NCBI GenBank assembly: GCA_902702965.1
Contig: CACRXP010000432.1
Span: 292,324 to 356,323, forward strand
DNA length: 64,000 nucleotides
Source: Spirometra erinaceieuropaei
Lineage: Eukaryota > Platyhelminthes > Cestoda > Diphyllobothriidea > Diphyllobothriidae
Reading direction: 5' to 3'
In this document: positions 1-12,379 of the stretch, one piece after another
Position numbering within the stretch: position 1 is the first letter of the stretch
Layout: the number at the start of each line of letters is the position of its first letter
Notes under the pieces: generated by a model
The model's input: only the letters and a program-made list of their open reading frames with translations
The model's database searches: none
Told to the model about the DNA's origin: nothing
Made by a program: the position numbers and the translations under genes

Positions 1-1520
1 TACGAAACTTCTAACATTTCGTTTCAAATCTGGTTTTCATATATCAATTGCCAAAGAATAAAACTTCGCTGGCGAAAAACGTGACTCTCCCAGGTGAGCA
101 GAAGTTAAACATCCGGATCGATAATATGAAGAAAGCAAAGTTCTCACGGATCGAGGGACTTTTTTTCTGGCGTTTAGGAGAGCTGCTGTGGCAACTCTTT
201 CGAAATAATGGATATCCAAGCCACTTAATCAAGCGAAGCCAGCGCCGAGTCAACAGACGACGGCCACAAGAAGAAAAACCCTAAGTTTGGAGGGCTATTC
301 TTTACAACAAAGGACATTCTGAGGACGTTTCATGACTGTTGCGATCCGCAAGGGTATGCATTGCCCGTCGACCCCAGGCAACATTTGGTAGCCGTTTAAT
401 GCAACCCGAAAACATATTGACTTCCTCTGAAAAATCATCAGTTATATATCAAATGCGTTGTTACGACAGGGGTTGCAAGCACGTTGGGAAAACAGGACGA
501 AATTGCAGACACGCCCACATGAGCACAAACTGGTTACTCGGAGACTACACCCAAACTCACAGCTTGCGGCTAACATGAGGGAAACAGGTCACAGTTTTGC
601 TTTCGAAGGAGCAGTTGTCTTAGGCAGGGACGCCCCAAGTACAGGACGTTTCACACTTGGGGTTTGGTACTCAGATGCCAAGTCCATCAACGGACATCTA
701 GACCGTCCTTCGGCCTATAAAACTCCTACGTCACCACATACGTCGTGATGAAGACAAGACAGTCATACAGAGCCTGAGAATACCGAGCAAACATGTTCTG
801 TCGACCAATTCATCCAAAGGAGGAAGCAAACGCAACTAATTCAAATTAATGTGACGACGCATAATATAGGATTCTACCAGCACTCACAGGCAACGGCCGG
901 TAGACCAAGGCAGCGGAAGAAGTCAAAAATCGTTTAGCTCAAGGATGTCTATTCAAAATTCTGATCAATATTTTTCACTAGACACTTTGATAATGGAAAG
1001 CCGATCCAGCTCTTTGAAACCTCTGCCAAAAAGTCCCTCGATCCGGTGTGCACTTTATTTTTCCCAATTACTGTCCCCTTAAGCAGTGACGTTGCGGCTG
1101 TTGATAGTGTGCAAAAGATACCAACATACGTCCCAGGTCCGTCCCCAGTGCAACAAAACCCAGGCCCGAGTTCAAGCAAGCAAACTTTGATTTTCCAATC
1201 AACCATGACTGTAAATATGCATTCAAACATTGAAGGCCGCCGACAAACAATGTGCATGCAAAAAATCGTATCATTGCTCCATATATGTTCGTAATTAATT
1301 ATTTCGATTTCTTATAAATAAGAAGGTTTAGAACATAGCATAAAAATTAAAGCGCTGATAAACCTTTAGGTCGGGTTCAAAATTCGCCGAGAATCGCAAA
1401 AATGCGCCCAAAGGGAAGGGTATTTTGTTTGCCGGCGTACGCATTTGCGTATTTTACATTGGTGGGCATCGGAGATCAATAGACAGAGATGTACCCAACA
1501 AATAGCTACTTATATAATCT
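1..1520 (+). repeat. Duplicated repeat block carrying a nested Penelope-like fragment
   Basis: This block aligns along its length with 35460-36970 on the same strand. The outer parts (1-90 and about 1060-1520) also resemble 34540-35200, 38690-39330 and 40160-40560. Those copies lack the Penelope-like insert, so the insert landed in an older repeat and the composite was then duplicated. The outer repeat has no maintained reading frame and its class is unknown. About 1520-2000 is a further AT-rich repeat similar to 41500-42010. Confidence 0.75.
95..1060 (+). mobile_element. Penelope-like element, degenerate 3' fragment with GIY-YIG endonuclease
   Basis: Part of the retroelement polyprotein is readable but frameshifted. 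About 120-280 resembles the connector after the reverse transcriptase, with a basic RRVNRRRP stretch. About 345-540 encodes the start of a GIY-YIG nuclease: SSVIYQMRC, then KHVGKTGR, where the family normally has YVG or YIG before GxTGR. The frame then shifts by one, and about 500-835 gives the rest (HEHK, NSQLAANMRETGH, WYSDAKSINGH). This order is typical of Penelope-like elements, in which the nuclease follows the reverse transcriptase. The reverse transcriptase core is absent, so the element is dead. An 18-bp inverted repeat (147-164 against 1028-1045) lies near the two ends. Confidence 0.85.
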
Positions 1521-2159
1521 TCATAGATGTGTGTCTACTCAGGAGTCAATAATTTTATACCATAACCTCTATTTCAATAAGACAAATTCTGAAGGCCATT
1601 CTCAATTATGATAGCCCTCCTGCAAACATTTCGCTGCCACCTAAGACTAATATAACCCTAGGTTTCAAGTCTGGTTTTCAGATGTGTATTGAAGAAAAGG
1701 ATACTGTCATGGAAAACGTGCATAAAATAATTCCTGTTTTGCTCATTTGGTAGACAATTTCGTCTTCAGCCAACCTTATATTCGAGGAAGTTCTATAATT
1801 TTTTTGCAAAAACTTTTCTAATTCCCGAATAAATGTGACCAATCTGTACCGTTACACTTGGATTAATGGTATCGAATCTGCAAATCGTATATTTTCTGCG
1901 TATGGAAAACCACGCATATCTCTATGCCAATTAAGGGGGACTGCATAGTGTTCATAAATTGTTTCATGAAATATAATTCGTTATTAAGAGTCATCCAAAA
2001 TTATTGAGAAAAATCCGTGACACATAAACAGATATTAATTTACAGAGTGCAGTTTTTGCAAGGTAGATCATTCAAAAGCCAACATCCTATGGTAAACGAA
2101 ATATTATGGTATTATTTTGCTAGCAGACCCGTTGTACAACACTGGTTAATTAATTTTTT

Positions 2160-2440
2160 CGAAATAAAATATCGTGTCAGTAAGGAGGCCATCGAATTCG
2201 CGTATGCTCAAACGTCAGAGAACACAGACAAAGCACTAGGCCATTGCAAGTTGCATTTTAGGTTTGACCGTAAAAGAGCCTACTGCATTTTCGGTGTTTT
2301 TGCGGAGTTAAATTTGCTTTTTGCGCTAAAGCATTCCGTTCCTCCACATGTGACGCACTATGTATTATACGACTATTTTGTGCGAGGTCCCAAAACGCAT
2401 GGTGGCAAATTCCTTAGTTGATTAATCAACACCCCAATAT
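2160..2440 (+). repeat. Upstream repeat R1, copy 1
   Basis: The tract with AGTAAGGAGGCCATCGA recurs at about 16500, 18590, 37660, 39830, 42180 and 43370. It contains a 134-codon open frame (2017-2421) that is not kept open in the other copies, so I treat it as non-coding. In units 1, 2 and 4 it marks the start of the block that leads into a member of the secreted gene family. Confidence 0.65.
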
Positions 2441-3557
2441 GATATATGTCGTCTAAGACGTGGGTAAACAGCTCAGCATTTGACAGCTATCTTAATAAAA
2501 TTGTTTTATTTAAATTCAACGGTAGAACGAACGATTTCCCATGGTGTCTGAACGTGCTAATTAATTATTGATCTGACCATTCGCCTGGTCATAGCATTCC
2601 AGGTCAGCATTCCATACGGCTGACGCAAATGATTTCGAAAGGATCAGGAATCGGCAAACGTGTTGTTATGCAATGACAATTTTCTAGCTAGATTTTATCT
2701 GATTTGATATAACAACATTTGTCATTTTCTAAACGAGAATGACTACCCAGCATAATGTCAGGCAGGCACATAAGGCGTTTGTTTATATAGAAAACAATTG
2801 CCGACTGGGGTAACAGCGATCGAAATGGGCGATTCTAACGCATCGACCATTATCAGCTACCCCTACGCAACAACAGATATTTGGACAGTTTGACGCTCGG
2901 ATTAGTTTTTTAGCGTACAACAAGATTTTTAACATGACGTTCAATGCAAATGGCTCTCTATGATTAGTTTGTCATTACTTCTATCGAAAATTCAATACGT
3001 CCTGCATGTAAGTCCAAATGCGATGTCGCACCTCAAGTTCGCATATAGAAAGGCGTGTATTAGTGACAGCTCATAAAGTCTGTCACGAATTATAGGTCGG
3101 GTCGTCAAGGCTGTAAGAGCAAATTTCGCTATTTTGTGTCAATAAGGACTTTCTTCCTTGCACTGCTGCATTTGTAAGTGTTCGAAGGTTGTGCACTTGT
3201 AAAGCAACACTTTACCCGTGATTTGTCTTGGTGATAATTTAAGAAAACGGATAAAGGACACCGGTATTATGCGCGGCCGTTAGGAACGTGAGGAGTCGTG
3301 AGTTTACAGATATTGCTCATCAGATTTGTACTCAAAAACGACGACAACAAACTGACTCTTTATTTTATCCCAGGCTTCGTGCACAGTAGGTTTAAGGAAT
3401 GATCTGAAAGCCAGCTCAAATTTTTGGCACGACGAGATTCTCATTGGCGCTGACGCCTACAGCATTCTGCGAGTCATGTTTCGTAGCCTGCCAGTAGATG
3501 GCGACTTATGCGGCCAATGACATTTGCTGCAATCTCCAATGTGGCTTAAATTTGGCA
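2440..3557 (+). repeat. Upstream flanking block of gene copy 1
   Basis: About 1.1 kb with no open frame of note. It is collinear with about 18870-19990, 42500-42700 plus 43650-44520, parts of 24600-25120, and 50530-50860 plus 51260-51640. It occurs inverted at 49680-50330. The part nearest the promoter is best conserved, including the motif CATTCTGCGAGTCATG near 3460. Conservation in every unit makes it either a regulatory region or simply duplicated flank. Confidence 0.7.
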
Positions 3558-3588
3558 GCGCCGCCTGGCGCATTTCGTGCACTATAAA
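3558..3588 (+). promoter_or_regulatory. Core promoter of gene copy 1: palindrome plus TATA box
   Basis: A perfect palindrome GCGCCGCCTGGCGC occupies 3558-3571, and TATAAA occupies 3583-3588, with 11 nt between them. The coding ATG begins 54 nt after the start of the TATA box. The same arrangement and spacing recurs before the other four copies. Confidence 0.75.
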
Positions 3589-3636
3589 CGCAAACAGAAA
3601 AAAGCTATTATGCGTAGCCAACGATCTAGCAAATCA

Positions 3637-5496
3637 ATGGAATTCTTGTCAACATTAATACTTGTCATTTGGCTTGTAATGTCCGCCTACGGCTGCAGAA
3701 ACTCTGAGGGTAATGGTCTGCCACTCTTGACTGTCTATGTAATGTATAAAGTAATCTAGGACCTCCAATAATTTACCGTAATTAAAGAACGCTAATAAAC
3801 GTTAAATTGATTGCTGTCGTATGAGGAGTGTTTATTTGAAAAAAAATATAGGCAAACATACAATTGACTTTATTTTACCTCCGAATAGAAGGCCTTAACT
3901 TAAGATGCACAAACATGTCTTTGTAGTTCTCCAAAAAAGGATATTTTCACAAAGTATTTAATAATTACAAAAAGGTTCCTAGGGCATATTTTTGCAAAAA
4001 AATAAGCAAATGTTCCATTTTGTGTAATTTGACAGGCCATGCTATGCCGTATTATGTGGCTACGTCCGAAACCACAATTTAAATTAAACCATTTAATTCT
4101 GGTTCAATGCCGACCACAATCAATTATGTGATGGATGTTGCTTTAACTTTTATTCTGAATAAGCTTCTGCAGTGGTGATTGCAAATTACGCTGACTTCAT
4201 GAATTAACCAATGCAAAATATCCAGAACTTTCTACAGTTAAATGCATCAAGTACACCTATAATCGGCCGCAAATCCTTGATCACCATCGATTTGTTTAAT
4301 ATGCAAGCCATCAAGACGGAGGTAGCCGTATGTTAAAAGTTTCAGACACAATGACGGTACAGGAAGTGGAAGTTCAGTTCAAATGCTAACAAGACTTAAT
4401 GAAAAGTACCTTTATTGTGACTATATATTTTAATGTCCGATGGAAGAATGCAATCGACAAGTATAACTCACTTCTGCAATCGAAATTTTAAATATATATA
4501 TATATATGTATGTATATGTATACATATATGTTACAGCATGTAATGGGATAAGTTCAAAAGTGTGTTATAGCCTATAATAGTATAGGCTGTTTTCTTCAAA
4601 CATTTACAAATATAAAGATACACACTGAGTACACCGTTTTCTGTAGAGTCGATGAAATGCAAAAACGATAGCATGGACCATTATCATCTGCTGGAACGAA
4701 TTCCGTCAGGCCTTTGGAGTATATATCATAGCCCAAACTCCTACACTCTGATGCGCATGAAAGTGTCGGACAAACCTACCATTGGTGGCTGTCGTCGGTT
4801 TAAGATTCAGCCGAGATTTAATATGACATTTGAGTGTCAAGTTTCCTTTCCGTATATAAGGTATTCTTTGAAGTACTCGGTAGGTTTATAAAAAATTGCA
4901 TAATCGTTGACTGTTATTACCTGTTTTAAAATAAGTTGAAAATGGGGATATTTTTCTTTTTCACGAATACAGCACTGTAGTTATTTTGAACACTAGAACT
5001 TTTGAAATTATGAAAAGAAGTAATTTTGCAAATTCCCTGCATATACTCCATTTGGAATGCCAACATGTCCTTGTGTACCGCAATGCTTAAACATGTTCAG
5101 TTTTCTCAGAATTTGGAAGGCTGTTCGCCGACATCCGACGAGCCGCTCATGAAGGAAAAGGCCGTGGAAATTCGAGTGAAGCACCTCAATGCTCTGGCTA
5201 CATTTGAGTACCGTGCAGAATGCGGCGTCATTTGGAAAAACTTCCGTTTGCGTCTTGTTGATGTCAACTTTCACGATTTGCAAGCGGCTGTCTCACAAAC
5301 ATTTTCAACAAGAACAGGACAACCTCTTAGTTGTAGGGCCAATGCATCCATATCACACCTTCCGGCTTACACAAAATTAGCATTGCGTAGTGGGCAATTA
5401 CCTAGCTGTGTTTATGCAAATTTGCGTGCCCTCGTCAACCATACAGATAATTCAACTTGTCTAGAAATAGACACCTGGTTGTCAGTTCAGTCGTGA
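3637..5496 (+). CDS. Secreted cysteine-containing protein, tandem family copy 1 (3 exons)
   Basis: Exons are 3637-3709, 4647-4879 and 5110-5496, giving 230 residues. Exon 1 is a signal peptide (MEFLSTLILVIWLVMSAYG) ending just before C20. The donor is G|GTAATG (phase 1) and the acceptor CTGTAG. Exon 2 gives residues 25-102 with C29, C73 and C88 and sequon N83. Its donor is GTAGGT (GTATGT in other copies) in phase 0. Exon 3 gives 103-230 with C107, C140, C177, C202 and C219 and sequons N180, N212 and N216. The splice model rests on five paralogues sharing every junction. An in-frame ATG at 3610 could add nine residues, but copy 3 has a stop just before its ATG, which favours 3637. No domain is recognised. 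The protein is presumably exported. Exon 3 has the longest C-terminus of the family. Confidence 0.85.
4487..4531 (+). repeat. TA/TATG microsatellite in intron 1 of copy 1
   Basis: A run of alternating TA with TATG variants lies in intron 1. Shorter relics occur at the same intronic position in copy 4 (about 45285-45299). Confidence 0.85.
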
Positions 5497-5512
5497 ATGT
5501 TGAATAGTTAGC

Positions 5513-5518
5513 AATACA
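5513..5518 (+). promoter_or_regulatory. Putative variant poly(A) signal AATACA, copy 1
   Basis: AATACA begins 17 nt after the stop, within a tract (GCAATACAC) conserved downstream of all five copies. No AATAAA is conserved there. AATACA is a known weak variant of the signal. Assignment is by conservation and position only. Confidence 0.45.
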
Positions 5519-5579
5519 CTTTTCCAACCAGCACATTCCCTTTTTTATTTCGGCAGATGCATGTATGTCGGAATATGCA

Positions 5580-6060
5580 AACAGTATATTTTATTGAGCT
5601 CAGCTTCGAAAGTTATTTTTATTCAGTAGCTGATGAGGATAAGCATGCTAATGTGTTTTTATGCAGAGACGTAAGCTGGTGAGAAATGAACAAGTGTGCG
5701 TGATCATTTTTTGTGCATGATCAAACGGAAGTAAGAATTGTGGTAAAATTTTAAGGTATACCGCTCAAGTTTCCAAAATTGTCAATTTCTTATTTATGAT
5801 CCTACTAAGTAATGACGCGTTTAACTTTGAATGTGATTTGTATTCAACGGATTATGAGGCTAGGCATATTAAAGCGTTTGCATTTGCTAGTATCTTCTGC
5901 ATGCAGATGCGTACGCTGGTCAGAAAAAACAACTGTACGTGACCATTATTTGTGTATGATGAACAGCAAGTAAGCATTGTGGGAAAGTAGTGAGGCATAC
6001 TGCTCAAGTTAATAAAATTGTCAATTTCTAAGTTGTGAGTCTCCTCAGTGATGCCGCGTC
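5580..6060 (+). repeat. Tandem duplication, about 240-bp period, 3' of copy 1
   Basis: ATGCAGAGACGTAAGCTGGT at 5661 recurs as ATGCAGATGCGTACGCTGGT at 5901, a period of 240 bp. The following sequence (TGTGCATGATCAAACGGAAG and similar) repeats with it. Single copies follow gene copies 2 (about 21990), 3 (about 27480) and 5 (about 54180). Confidence 0.75.
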
Positions 6061-6479
6061 TATGAAGATCGAAAACCATTGAGGTCGTATCAATACGGAA
6101 TAGACGCTTAGTCGACGGCTTAGTGGATGCTTCGCCATATCAGTTAAATCAACATACAGATTAAGGACGCTCAAATGCGTTTACGAATTTGGTGGACACT
6201 TACGAGTTGCGTTAATTTTATGTTGGTGGAAACTACCTCCATATTCGTGTACCCATTATATTCGTAAGTGGTTTTGATGTGTTACCAAGAAAACTCATAT
6301 CATCACATACCGTTATGCCAAAAAGTCGACGAGCGTTGTGAGAATGTGTAAAAGGTTTTTTTCTCGAGTTAAAGGGGCATGATTAGAAGACCTCAATGTA
6401 AAATTTAAAGGATAACACTGGGACGAGTTTACTCAACGCAAAAATTGCTAAAAAGTAGGCTAGGTAAAAAAGTGTGTGA

Positions 6480-8300
6480 ATTATGACGCACACATGTCAA
6501 CATTGACTTGGCCCGGTTATGTCGGCCACATTGCGAGATGATGACTTGGAGTTGAAATCCGAAAAGCCAGGCCGCCAACGCTAACATTGCACACTTCGCC
6601 TATTTTGTGCGCCACTTACGGTCTTCATAACCATTTGTTATTTGCTCGGCGTAGATGACTGTAGCAAATCTCCATGCAAACTGCTAGGACGACGCTAGTA
6701 GTTTTTTTTGCCACTCGGAAGCACAAACGAAACCGACTGTTCTGGGCATTTATGCAACACTTGTTTTTGGTCCGGTTTTTTATCGAAATTGTCCGCATGA
6801 GATGTGGCTTTTTAATGCTACCCCAAAATTTCATAATATTTTTCATCCTACGTCTGCGTATGGTTAGGTTGGTCTGAGTTGAACATTTGGCACACAGACT
6901 TTCAGCAATGAGACTCGTTTTCCTTGACACGCATTTCATATATAGTTGAGTAATATCGTATTCTTTGTTTTACATTTGCCTGGCTGAAGTAGAACCAGAA
7001 CATCCTCATTAACGGTTAATCCGTGAGCGATGTATGGGTTGGATTGTATTAAGGAGACGAACAAATTAAGATTAAGGTACGTACTAAAATCGGTGAACAT
7101 ACCTGTTTAAGCCACGATTCGTCCCAGGCAAACATGTTATTTACATTTATTTTACACTTCATAAACTCAAATAGTACCGTTGCATTTAATTGGCATGCCT
7201 CGAATTTCCACATCCTTTTTTTTCCACTTGACTTATTTAATAACATTTTTTCAACTGATGCATTGCCCCTAAGTTATGATTTGTCGTACCTGTTCATTAA
7301 ATCTATGCCACTCAGTATAACATTTAGTTTCTCAATTCTTTCTTCCCACACAAGGTCGAAATTTTATAATTTATTTGTGAAGGCCTGCATTCCTCAAGGA
7401 TAGTCAGTGTAAGTTTAATTAAATTTGCGGTTATAAACCATACATATTTTTAACATTTTTCTGCACCCGGTAATTTAACATCTGTGTTTCCAGTGTCAAT
7501 AATTCACTTAAAATTTTTTTCTACAATTAAATTCTCGAATCATTTTCGTCAAGTACAAACTTGTCTCCCTTCATGAATTTAGTCGCAGTGCTTTTTGCAA
7601 AACTGAATACTCGAAAGTAAATACATCCTTTAGAATGCACTAATCAGAACTACTAAAGGGTGTTTTCAGTTGAATGATGTGACATCTATAATACGCAGTT
7701 TATTTTGCAAAATACAAATAGTATAGCATAATGCTACACGTCCACCAAACCCGTTCTCACTGAGTACTACAAAAACTGCGTGTCTATTGAATCTTTTACA
7801 CAAAACGCTCGAATTCACCTTCGAAGCCAATTTTTTGTTATAATTAATAAAATGTCACCAAACTCTGAAGGCAACGTATATGCCACACGCGGTGTTTTTA
7901 TTTCGGATTGATAGATTCTGATAGACCAACTAACTGCCGTTCGCCCGACGAAATTGGGGCACAAGACAGCGGACTACGAGAGAAATTAAAGGAGACAGAA
8001 ATTGAATCACATAGGCACCATAAAGCAGTCATTAAAGGCTAGACTAGGTCATGCATGTTACTTTTACCATATGAGTCGATATATGTTACGATACAGGTTC
8101 AACTTAGTCAAAATCTATACAGATACGCCTTCCTACACGCGACCTACTAGAGGGCAATTTCCAAACGTTTTCTGTTTAAGTCAACGACAATAGTCGTTTC
8201 GCCTACTCAAGCAAAGACGTGAAAAGAAATAAACGCAAACATAGTCTCAGTCTTTCGGGCAATGTAGCGACCATAATTGGAAGTGAAATAAGCAGAACAT
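6480..8300 (+). repeat. 3' flanking blocks of unit 1
   Basis: Three successive blocks are shared with other units. About 6480-6760 resembles 22800-23030 and 28330-28740, but is internally deleted and has no long frame here. About 6775-7450 resembles 9918-10740, 23270-23700 and 28975-29800. About 7450-8300 resembles 10740-12260, 29800-30830, 47210-48330 and 56755-57040. I see no supported gene in them. Confidence 0.7.
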
Positions 8301-9900
8301 ACTAGAAAATGAACACAGCAAACGATCCATTCATTTCATTCGGCCACAAGCTACTACAAATGCCTCTTCCTTTAACACATAGGATGCGGTAAAATCGCGT
8401 TCGCAGTAAAAAAGAGTCATGAGAGAAGTATATGCGCAAGATCTACTCGGTTTACGTGACCATATTTTTGTTACCTGCGTGTTTTCTCGCCTATCAAACC
8501 CATAACCACAGATTCAGATGAGTCGAAATATTTGGAATGGTGATTTAACGCAATGGGGCGTGCTGTTTCGAATAAACTCTGTTCAGGCAACCAAAATATT
8601 AGGAAATTTTTTTCGCAATATGACAGGAAAATACATTGGCTGTGGAATATGTTTTTGCTAATTCAAGATTTCATTTCCGCAATCGGTAAAATATAACGGT
8701 AAAGAATTCCGTACAAATTACCTTCCTCAGTGAAAAGTCTAAAAGTCGGGTTACTCAGCTCCAAACGCTTAAACTGAAAGGAATTGCACTCGCTTGGTCA
8801 CATGTGGTCTTACTTTCAGTATTTCTGTCTTTTCGTACATTTGATAGTGTGACAGGCCGGCGATGCAGAACTTTCCAATGCATATGTTGAAACCCAGAGC
8901 GCATACGGCAAAAGAAATTAAAGGAAAGTAGTTAGGAATATCGGAGTAAAAATGTCATCCAGAATTTGACCAGAAATTCGCTAAACCCTTTTACAATGCA
9001 GTTGCATTATGTTATCGACAATAAAGCCTTGGGCACCTTGGCAACCGATGCAAGCATTCGTCGGCAAGATTTAAAATAAATATATACTAAAACAAAAGGG
9101 GAAAATTTGCAGGACAGCAATGAGATGACAGGAAGAATAAAGGAATGCATGAATCACAAGACCTAGAGTTTAGGCGCATTTTTAGAACGCAAACGCTATA
9201 TAACGTAATGCTATTCATATATTTACGTAAAAGGGTCTCAATTTCGAGAGGAAATAAACAGCATGGTGTAAAAGTAAAACGAAGGTAACTGAAGGCGGAT
9301 ACCTCATACGAGAAAGCCATTTAACGATTGAGGACCAAAAGAGGGTCGCAGTAACATAATCCATTGGACTGAATTGTGTTTATTCAGTGCGATACTATTT
9401 TATTACAACCACACTTAGACATGACTAAGTCCATTCTTTAGAGACCGAATATGTGCATCGTTTTTAAGTGGGTGGCGAACAGCCATATCATCAAGATATG
9501 TAACTAATATGCAGTCCTTTGAGATTGTTAGAGATAAAATAAAATGGATAAAATGAAACTTTAGATTTTCGCTTGCCAGGTTAGATAATTTGGCTGTCGA
9601 GAGTAATACCAAAGGTATAGAGAAGGAACCCACTTAACTGTCATTAGACTATGGATCATGCCACATGAGATTTATGGTAAAGTGAGTTTTGAAGGTGAGC
9701 AACAAACTAAGGAGTAGGCTGACGAAATGAAAGAAAACATTGCATTTGCGGGGATTTGTGCCGAACGTCCATTACTGCGCTAATGCAGGACAACGGAAAT
9801 GAAAAAAAGTAGTGAAATTATAAACAAAAAGTAAATTCCACAAAATAACAGACTATGAGTTAGGGTGTGAGGTCGTGGTAAGTAATTTGTCATTTGAGTT
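8300..9900 (+). other. No gene recognised
   Basis: AT-rich sequence with only short unsupported open frames. I see no splice-flanked conserved frame and no clear match to the other units, apart from weak similarity of the left part to 48330-48530. Confidence 0.5.
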
Positions 9901-9917
9901 GGTTCACTCTCTATAAA

Positions 9918-12265
9918 GTTTCGAAATCATCCGCATGACGTGTGGCTTTTTAAGGCTGCCCCAAGGTGCAGCAGATTTTCTGCTGACCTACTGAGCATTG
10001 GGACCTTTGGTGGATCATTAAATTTTGACACACACTCCCTCATCAATGAGATCTGTCTTCCGTGAAATGTATTTCATATGTAGTTGAGTAATATCATATT
10101 CTATGATTTGCTTTGCATGGCTGAAGTAGAATAAGAACAAACTCACTGGGTGTTGACCCATGAGCGGTGTATGAGTTTTATTGTGTGGCTCCTAAATATT
10201 ACTGTGCAAGACATCCTGCGTCAACTACGGTTGTAAAGATCCGAACAAACGCCTTCGTGTCCAAAGAGAAGAGGATTTAATCCGATTGACTCATTCAAAC
10301 TCGGATATCTGTAATACAAAAGGGAGCTGTATGACTTGACGTTGATGAGGTACGCTAGAGGAAGTTTGAATTCCGTTAATCTATCTGAGCTAAGATAAGA
10401 TGGGTCTTACTATTTACAGACGTGATTCGGACAGGGAAATATTTGGTTTTCAGATATTTTGCAGATAATAAATTCTTGCGAGGTCAGTGACAGGTTATTT
10501 TTATTTAACCTCTCTCGTCCTTCACGATAAAATTTTGCACGTGAATTATTCAAGACGTTTTTTAAATTGTTTTTTGTCTTATTGTTTTGAATCCTGTGCC
10601 GGTTCGTTAAACATATTCCACTGAGTAAAACCTTCAGTTTCATATTGCAGCCTCCTAAATGCAGTTAAAAAAATATTATTTATTTGTTAATCCTTTCATC
10701 CCTCATTATTGCCAGTGTAAGCTTAATGTTATTTTCCAGTATAAAACACACATCTTTAAGCATATTTGTTATTTGCCTGTTATTTACTATCTGCGTATAC
10801 TGTGTCGATAATACACTTTTTATTCTTCCGAAATGTTATTTTGCGTCTCCAAGGAAACATTGACATTTCCTAAACAGAACATGGGCTTCAAATGTCAAAC
10901 AGCTTAATGGACGTAGACCGCTTAACCAGGTAAGTAGAATCAACAAATTTTCTTATATTTTGGAACGAATCTTCTGCACAATATAAAATACAATGTGTTG
11001 TGTTGCTTAAATTTTAGAATACTGATATCCGCGAATATCGTTAATTTCTTACGTGATCAGAGTATGCATAATCCCGTTGGGAATTCAAGCAGACAACGGT
11101 CGTTTGCATATGTCCTCCAAGGCAATTTATGACGGCCTGCATACACGCGCTCAGTTAACAACGGCAACAATTCTCCTTAAGTGCAAACTTGTTTCCCTTT
11201 CTGCTTTAAGCCCTAGTGCCTTTTGCTAAGCTAATTTCTCGCAAGTCTATACATCCATTAGACTGCAGAAATCTGCAGTACTAAAACATGTTCACTGTTG
11301 TAGGATATGATATCTATAATATGCATTTAAAGTTTGCGAAATACAAAGAGAACATATATTATGCTACATGGCCACCAATCCTATTGTCCTTGAGTTCCAC
11401 CAAAGCCGTTATTCCGTCGAATCTTTTACAAAAAACGCTCGAATTCACCTTCGCAGCCAGAGTTATGTTCTACTTAATAAAATGCCACTCAACACTTAAG
11501 GCAGCGTAGATGCCACACGTGGTTGTTTTATTTCGGGTTGCCAGGTTCTGATAGACAAACTATCCGTCGTTCGTCTGGCGAAACTGGGGCTCAAGACAGT
11601 GGACCACGCGTGACACTAGAGGAGACAGAATCTGAATCACAAAGGCTTCAACAAGCACTCCGTTAAGCCTAGACGAGGTCATGCGTGCCACTCTTGCCAA
11701 AAGTGTGCGTTACGTATCACGATGCAGGTTCAAAATAGTGAACATGTTCACAGTTAAGCTCTCACTCAGACGACGTATTGGAGTGTAATTTCGTACCGTG
11801 GGCTGTCCAGGTCAACTACAATAATCGGTTGCCGAAGGTCCGCAAATATTTCCATGTGACACTTCTGTTCTACTTATTAAAATGCCACTCAACACTTAGG
11901 GCAGCGTAGATGTCGCACGTGGTGGTTTTATTTCGGGTTGCTAGGTTCTGATAGACAAACTATCCGTCGTTCGCCTAGCGAAACTGGGACTCAAGAGAGT
12001 GGATCACGCGTGACGCTAGAGGAGACAGAAGCTGAATCATAAGGGCTACAAAAGCAGTCAAGTCTAGACGAGATCATGCATGCCACACTTACCAATGGGT
12101 GTTATATGTAGTACGATGCAGGTTCAAACTAATGAACGTGTGCGCATTTAAACTTTCAATCACACGACCAACTGGAGTGCAATTTCGTACCGTAAGCTGT
12201 TTAGACCAACTGCACTAATCGTTTGTGTAAGTTCCGCAAATATTCCCATGTTTCACTTGAAACGT
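9918..12265 (+). repeat. Second copy of the 3' flanking blocks with an internal 400-bp tandem duplication
   Basis: This is a partial duplicate of the 3' flank of unit 1, collinear with 28975-30830. The last part is itself duplicated. TGTTCTACTTA at 11466 recurs at 11866, exactly 400 bp on, and the following roughly 390 bp matches closely. The 400-bp repeat is the least diverged duplication I noticed, so it is probably recent. Confidence 0.75.
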
Positions 12266-12379
12266 TAAGCTGGAAAACACGTGTTTTCGGTAATTCTTCG
12301 TTAGGACAACACAATTACATGATGGAGTGAACATGTACAAAATCAGTAGTGTTTATACATGTCTCAAGGGCTATTAAGT

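Noticed and set aside
2017..2421. 134-codon plus-strand open frame
   Set aside because: It lies in repeat R1, and the other copies break the frame with stops and indels. Composition and lack of motifs fit a chance frame.
3610..3636. Upstream in-frame ATG for gene copy 1
   Set aside because: It is not shared by the other copies. Copy 3 has a stop directly before the conserved ATG, so the start at 3637 is preferred.
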